DNA of 64,000 nucleotides from JAKACA01 sp963769255 (GTDB taxonomy: Bacteria; Actinomycetota; Acidimicrobiia; Acidimicrobiales; Bog-793). Below, piece by piece: positions 61,224-64,000 of the stretch. Location: positions 3,162,001-3,226,000 of the forward strand of contig CAVYKV010000001.1 of the NCBI GenBank assembly GCA_963769255.1. Reading direction: 5' to 3'. How positions within the stretch are numbered: position 1 is the stretch's first letter; every line of letters begins with the position of its first letter. Both the position numbers and the translations under genes were made by a program. The notes beneath the pieces were generated by a model. That model had not been told where the DNA came from, ran no database searches, and saw only the letters and a list, made by a program, of their open reading frames with translations.

Positions 61224-63071
61224 ATGACGGTGGCTCTTCCAGGCGCATCGACAACGGTGCCGGACGTCCCTCGACTCGAAGTCACCGACCTCAAGGTCTG
61301 CATGAAGAACCGCGACGTCGACGTCGTCGACGAGGTGGCGTTCACGGTGCGCGCCGGCGAGGTCATCGGCCTGGTCGGGGAGTCCGGCTCGGGAAAGACG
61401 ACCGTGGCTCTCGCCATCATGGGACATGCCCGCAGGGGTCTCGAGATCAAGGGCGGGAGTGTGCTGCTCGACGGCAACGACCTCCTCCGCTTCACCGATG
61501 CCGGTTTGCGTGCCGTCCGCGGCTCAAAGGTCGCCTACGTGCCGCAGGACCCGGCGAGCGCCCTCAACCCGGCACTTCGGATCGGGAAGCAGCTGGCCCA
61601 GACGTTCAAGGATCACCCCGAGGCCGTCGACGGTGAGGTCGGCGACCGTATCGCCGAGGTCCTCACCGAGGCCCACCTCGACGCCGGCGAGGAAATGCTG
61701 CACCGCTATCCTCACCAGCTCTCCGGCGGCCAGCAGCAGCGAGTAGTGATCGCCATGGCTTTCTCATGCCGCCCTGCCCTCATCGTGCTCGACGAGCCGA
61801 CGACCGGACTCGACGTCACGACGCAACGCCATGTTCTCGACACGGTAGGTACGCTCTGCAGCAAGTACGGGGTCGCAGGGGTCTACGTCAGCCACGATCT
61901 CGCCGTCGTTGGCCAACTCGTCAACCAGGTCGCCGTGATGTACGCCGGGCGGATCATCGAGCTCGGTCCGACTGCGCAGGTCTTCTCCGACCCAGTCCAC
62001 CCCTACACCCAAGGACTGCTGGCGGCCGCCCCGTCGCCCGAGCGTTCCGAGGTGCTCATCGGCATCGAGGGACAGCCGCCGCGTCCCGGCCGGCGGCCAC
62101 GGGGGTGCTTCTTCGCCCCCCGCTGTGCTGCCCGTCTCGAGCTCTGCGCCGAGGAGGAGCCCGCGTACGTTTGGGTCGACTCGCGCCAGGTGCGCTGCCA
62201 CCGAGCCGCCGAGAACCTCAGCGTGATCGACGAGACCGCATCGAGGGCACTACCGGTTACGCAGGAGTCAAGCGACGCGATCCTCACCATTCGGGCCGTC
62301 GAGGCCTCCTATGGCCGCTTGCAGGTGCTGACCGACATCGACCTCGACGTCCCGAAGCGCTCGTGCGTGGCGGTCGTCGGAGAGTCCGGGTCGGGCAAGA
62401 CGACCCTCGCCCGCTGCGTCGTGGGGCTGCACTCGAACTGGTCCGGAGAGATGCGCCTCGAACAGGAGCCGCTCTCGGCGGGGACGAAAGGGCGCTCCCT
62501 GAAGGCCCTCCGCCGTATCCAGTATGTCTTTCAGAATCCCTACACGTCGCTCAACCCGCGAAAGACGATCGGCCAGCTCATCGCTCAACCGCTCGAGCAC
62601 TACTTCAACTTGTCGAATGCAGAGCAGAACAACCGAGTCCTCGGAGCCCTCGAGGACGTCTCGCTCGGGAGCCAGTTCCTCAACCGGTACCCCGACCAGC
62701 TTTCGGGCGGGGAGCGTCAGCGAGTGGCCATCGCCCGCGCCTTGGTGGTCGAGCCCGACCTCCTCATCTGTGACGAAGTCACGTCCTCGCTCGACGTCTC
62801 CGTGCAGGCAGTCATTGTCGAACTGCTCCGGCGCCTTCAGACGGAGCGCCAGCTCGCCATGATCTTCATCACCCACAACCTCGCCCTCGTGCGCAGCATC
62901 GCCCAGTCCGTCACGGTGCTCTCGGAGGGCCGCGCCGTTGAGTCCGGCTCGGTCACCGACGTGCTCCAGCATCCGAAGCACCCGTATACCGTGCGGCTCA
63001 TGGACGACGTGCCGAAGCTGCGGACCGCGACGAGGAGCGGCGCGACGGTCCTCTCGGTGACCGGCCATTGA
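61224..63071 (+). CDS. ABC transporter ATP-binding protein, fused DppD-DppF type
   Basis: The 615-residue protein carries two nucleotide-binding domains. Domain 1 has Walker A GESGSGKTT (52-60), LSGGQQQR (166-173) and Walker B LIVLDEP (186-192), followed by the oligopeptide-transporter C-terminal Cys segment (FFAPRCAARLELC, VRCH, about 296-326). Domain 2 has Walker A GESGSGKTT (386-394), LSGGERQR (493-500) and LLICDE (513-518). It powers the importer with the two preceding permeases. It is the only transport ATPase in the window. Confidence 0.94.
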   Translation: MTVALPGASTTVPDVPRLEVTDLKVCMKNRDVDVVDEVAFTVRAGEVIGLVGESGSGKTTVALAIMGHARRGLEIKGGSVLLDGNDLLRFTDAGLRAVRGSKVAYVPQDPASALNPALRIGKQLAQTFKDHPEAVDGEVGDRIAEVLTEAHLDAGEEMLHRYPHQLSGGQQQRVVIAMAFSCRPALIVLDEPTTGLDVTTQRHVLDTVGTLCSKYGVAGVYVSHDLAVVGQLVNQVAVMYAGRIIELGPTAQVFSDPVHPYTQGLLAAAPSPERSEVLIGIEGQPPRPGRRPRGCFFAPRCAARLELCAEEEPAYVWVDSRQVRCHRAAENLSVIDETASRALPVTQESSDAILTIRAVEASYGRLQVLTDIDLDVPKRSCVAVVGESGSGKTTLARCVVGLHSNWSGEMRLEQEPLSAGTKGRSLKALRRIQYVFQNPYTSLNPRKTIGQLIAQPLEHYFNLSNAEQNNRVLGALEDVSLGSQFLNRYPDQLSGGERQRVAIARALVVEPDLLICDEVTSSLDVSVQAVIVELLRRLQTERQLAMIFITHNLALVRSIAQSVTVLSEGRAVESGSVTDVLQHPKHPYTVRLMDDVPKLRTATRSGATVLSVTGH

Positions 63072-63169
63072 ACGAAGCTTGAAACCGGCGGAGAGCGCGC
63101 CGGGCAGGCTTTCGAGTGCTTGGAGAACTACCGCCCGCCGCGCGTGATGCGGCCGGCGCCGGGGAGCTC

Positions 63170-64000
63170 TCAGGCGAACCACATGTTCTGGAAGCTGTAA
63201 TTCCCGAGGTCCTGGCCTGCCAGGCTCGGTTGTACCCCGTGGAGCTTCGTGCTGTATGCGTCGATCACGGGAGTGAAATAAGGAATCAGGTAGCCACCGT
63301 ACGTGAAGTCGATCATCTGCATCTCGTGCGCGATATCCGTGAGCGTCGCCTCACTGGCAGTAGTCTGCGCTTGATTGTAGAGCTTGATGTATCTCTCACC
63401 GATGCCGGATGGCAGGGGCGCGCTGACCGGCGATGCGAAATGGGTCTCGTTGAAGAGCGCAGTCGGAAGAAATGAAAGACCGACCTGAGGGAAGTAGTAG
63501 TTGAAGGAGTAATAGTCCATGCTGAACACCCATTTCAGGTAATTAGGACCAAAGAGACTGTCACTCGTCACCTGCTGGATGTTGATCGTGATGCCAGCCT
63601 GCTTAGCCTGTTGTTGAAGGACTTGGGCCATCGCAATCGTACCCGTGGAGATTGGGGCTGCGACCAAATCTACCGTCAGGCCCTCTCTGCCTGCCTTCTT
63701 GAGCAGATACTTCGCTTGGGCAATATCTTGCTCCCGCTGGGGAATGGCAGAATCGTACGCTGGGTCCCAGATCGACGTGATGTCGTTACCGATGGCGCCA
63801 TGTCCTCCGAAAACGTGTTCCAACATCTGCGGCCGGTCGACGCAGAGGCGAATGGCTTGGCGGACATTGACGTCGTTGAATGGAGCAACGTCGATGCGCA
63901 TCGTAATTGGACTGATACCGCCGCCCTTCGCGATTAAGACATTTTGACCCCCACCCTGCACGGCGGCAATTGAGCCCTGCGAGAGGTTATCGATACAGTC
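63170..64000 (-). CDS. ABC transporter substrate-binding protein, family 5 (partial, N-terminus off window)
   Basis: The minus frame is open to the right edge, so about 277 C-terminal residues are seen, beginning DCIDNLSQGSIAAVQGGG. It closely resembles the protein at 8558-10210 (INIQQxTxDxLFGPNYLKW, MDYYSFNYY, PQVGLSFLPTA, IAHEMQMIDxTYGGYLIPYF, GQDLGNYSF). It is convergent with the transporter operon and is probably its main binding partner. Confidence 0.92.
   Translation of the reverse strand, partial: DCIDNLSQGSIAAVQGGGQNVLIAKGGGISPITMRIDVAPFNDVNVRQAIRLCVDRPQMLEHVFGGHGAIGNDITSIWDPAYDSAIPQREQDIAQAKYLLKKAGREGLTVDLVAAPISTGTIAMAQVLQQQAKQAGITINIQQVTSDSLFGPNYLKWVFSMDYYSFNYYFPQVGLSFLPTALFNETHFASPVSAPLPSGIGERYIKLYNQAQTTASEATLTDIAHEMQMIDFTYGGYLIPYFTPVIDAYSTKLHGVQPSLAGQDLGNYSFQNMWFA

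Noticed and set aside
1..64000. CRISPR arrays, tRNA or rRNA genes, insertion sequences
   Set aside because: No direct-repeat array, cloverleaf, rRNA-like stretch, transposase or terminal inverted repeats were seen on either strand.

Overview
The window is GC-rich, gene-dense DNA, most likely from a soil or sediment actinobacterium. This rests on a DUF3039 gene, an F420/FMN PPOX protein, a luciferase-like monooxygenase, Tat-exported lipoproteins, many GTG/TTG starts and a rifamycin phosphotransferase with its RAE motif. No rRNA, tRNA, CRISPR array or insertion sequence was found. The window is dominated by catabolic genes, each set paired with a family-5 (Dpp/Opp-type) solute-binding lipoprotein.

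Layout. Left edge: a truncated MalT/LuxR-type ATPase regulator. 1.6-8.5 kb (module A): an IclR regulator, a minus-strand set (2-hydroxyacid dehydrogenase, aldo/keto reductase, cupin, phosphotriesterase-like hydrolase) and a divergent aldo/keto reductase. An M19 dipeptidase-like gene (7.3-8.5 kb) follows the first solute-binding protein. 10.4-24.8 kb (module B1): a tightly coupled operon of two PuuE-like polysaccharide deacetylases, Gfo/Idh/MocA and SDR dehydrogenases, two RidA proteins, M28-like and M20-like peptidases, a quinone oxidoreductase and a dimethylformamidase-like protein. Upstream of it lie a TetR regulator, a cupin and a second solute-binding protein. 25-30 kb: rph with RAE, a broken aldo/keto reductase, a surface-protein remnant and a PPOX protein. 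30-41.6 kb (module C): TetR, MFS, epimerase and hypothetical genes, then a solute-binding protein, Rieske oxygenase, CoA ligase, thiolase with its DUF35 partner, VOC protein and luciferase-like monooxygenase. 42-47.6 kb (module D): a solute-binding protein, lactonase-like MBL enzyme, XRE-cupin regulator and frameshifted OYE-family reductase. 47.7-49 kb: a LuxR remnant, a frameshifted cupin and DUF3039. 49.3-64 kb (module B2): a second version of module B1 in the same gene order (dioxygenase-like?, deacetylase A, deacetylase B, Gfo/Idh, SDR, RidA, RidA, M28). Divergent from it are the quinone oxidoreductase, a nitrilase-family amidase, a complete Dpp-type ABC transporter (two permeases plus a fused double ATPase) and a convergent solute-binding protein that closely resembles the one in B1.

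The most striking signals are these. B1 and B2 are two paralogous, undescribed gene clusters that look like a catabolic pathway for an amide or cyclic-nitrogen compound (substrate unknown). Three promoters (P1 for B1, P2 for the TetR/solute-binding operon, P3 for B2) share a -35, a 17-bp spacer, a -10 and, exactly 4 nt later, an inverted element AACNNNTGTT. This suggests one regulon, probably run by the TetR at 21.9 kb. A second promoter class (P4, P5) shares a 20-bp element in module C. Several peptidase-family proteins lack their usual metal ligands. Module B2 carries many single-base frameshifts, some in G runs, which look more like assembly errors than true decay.
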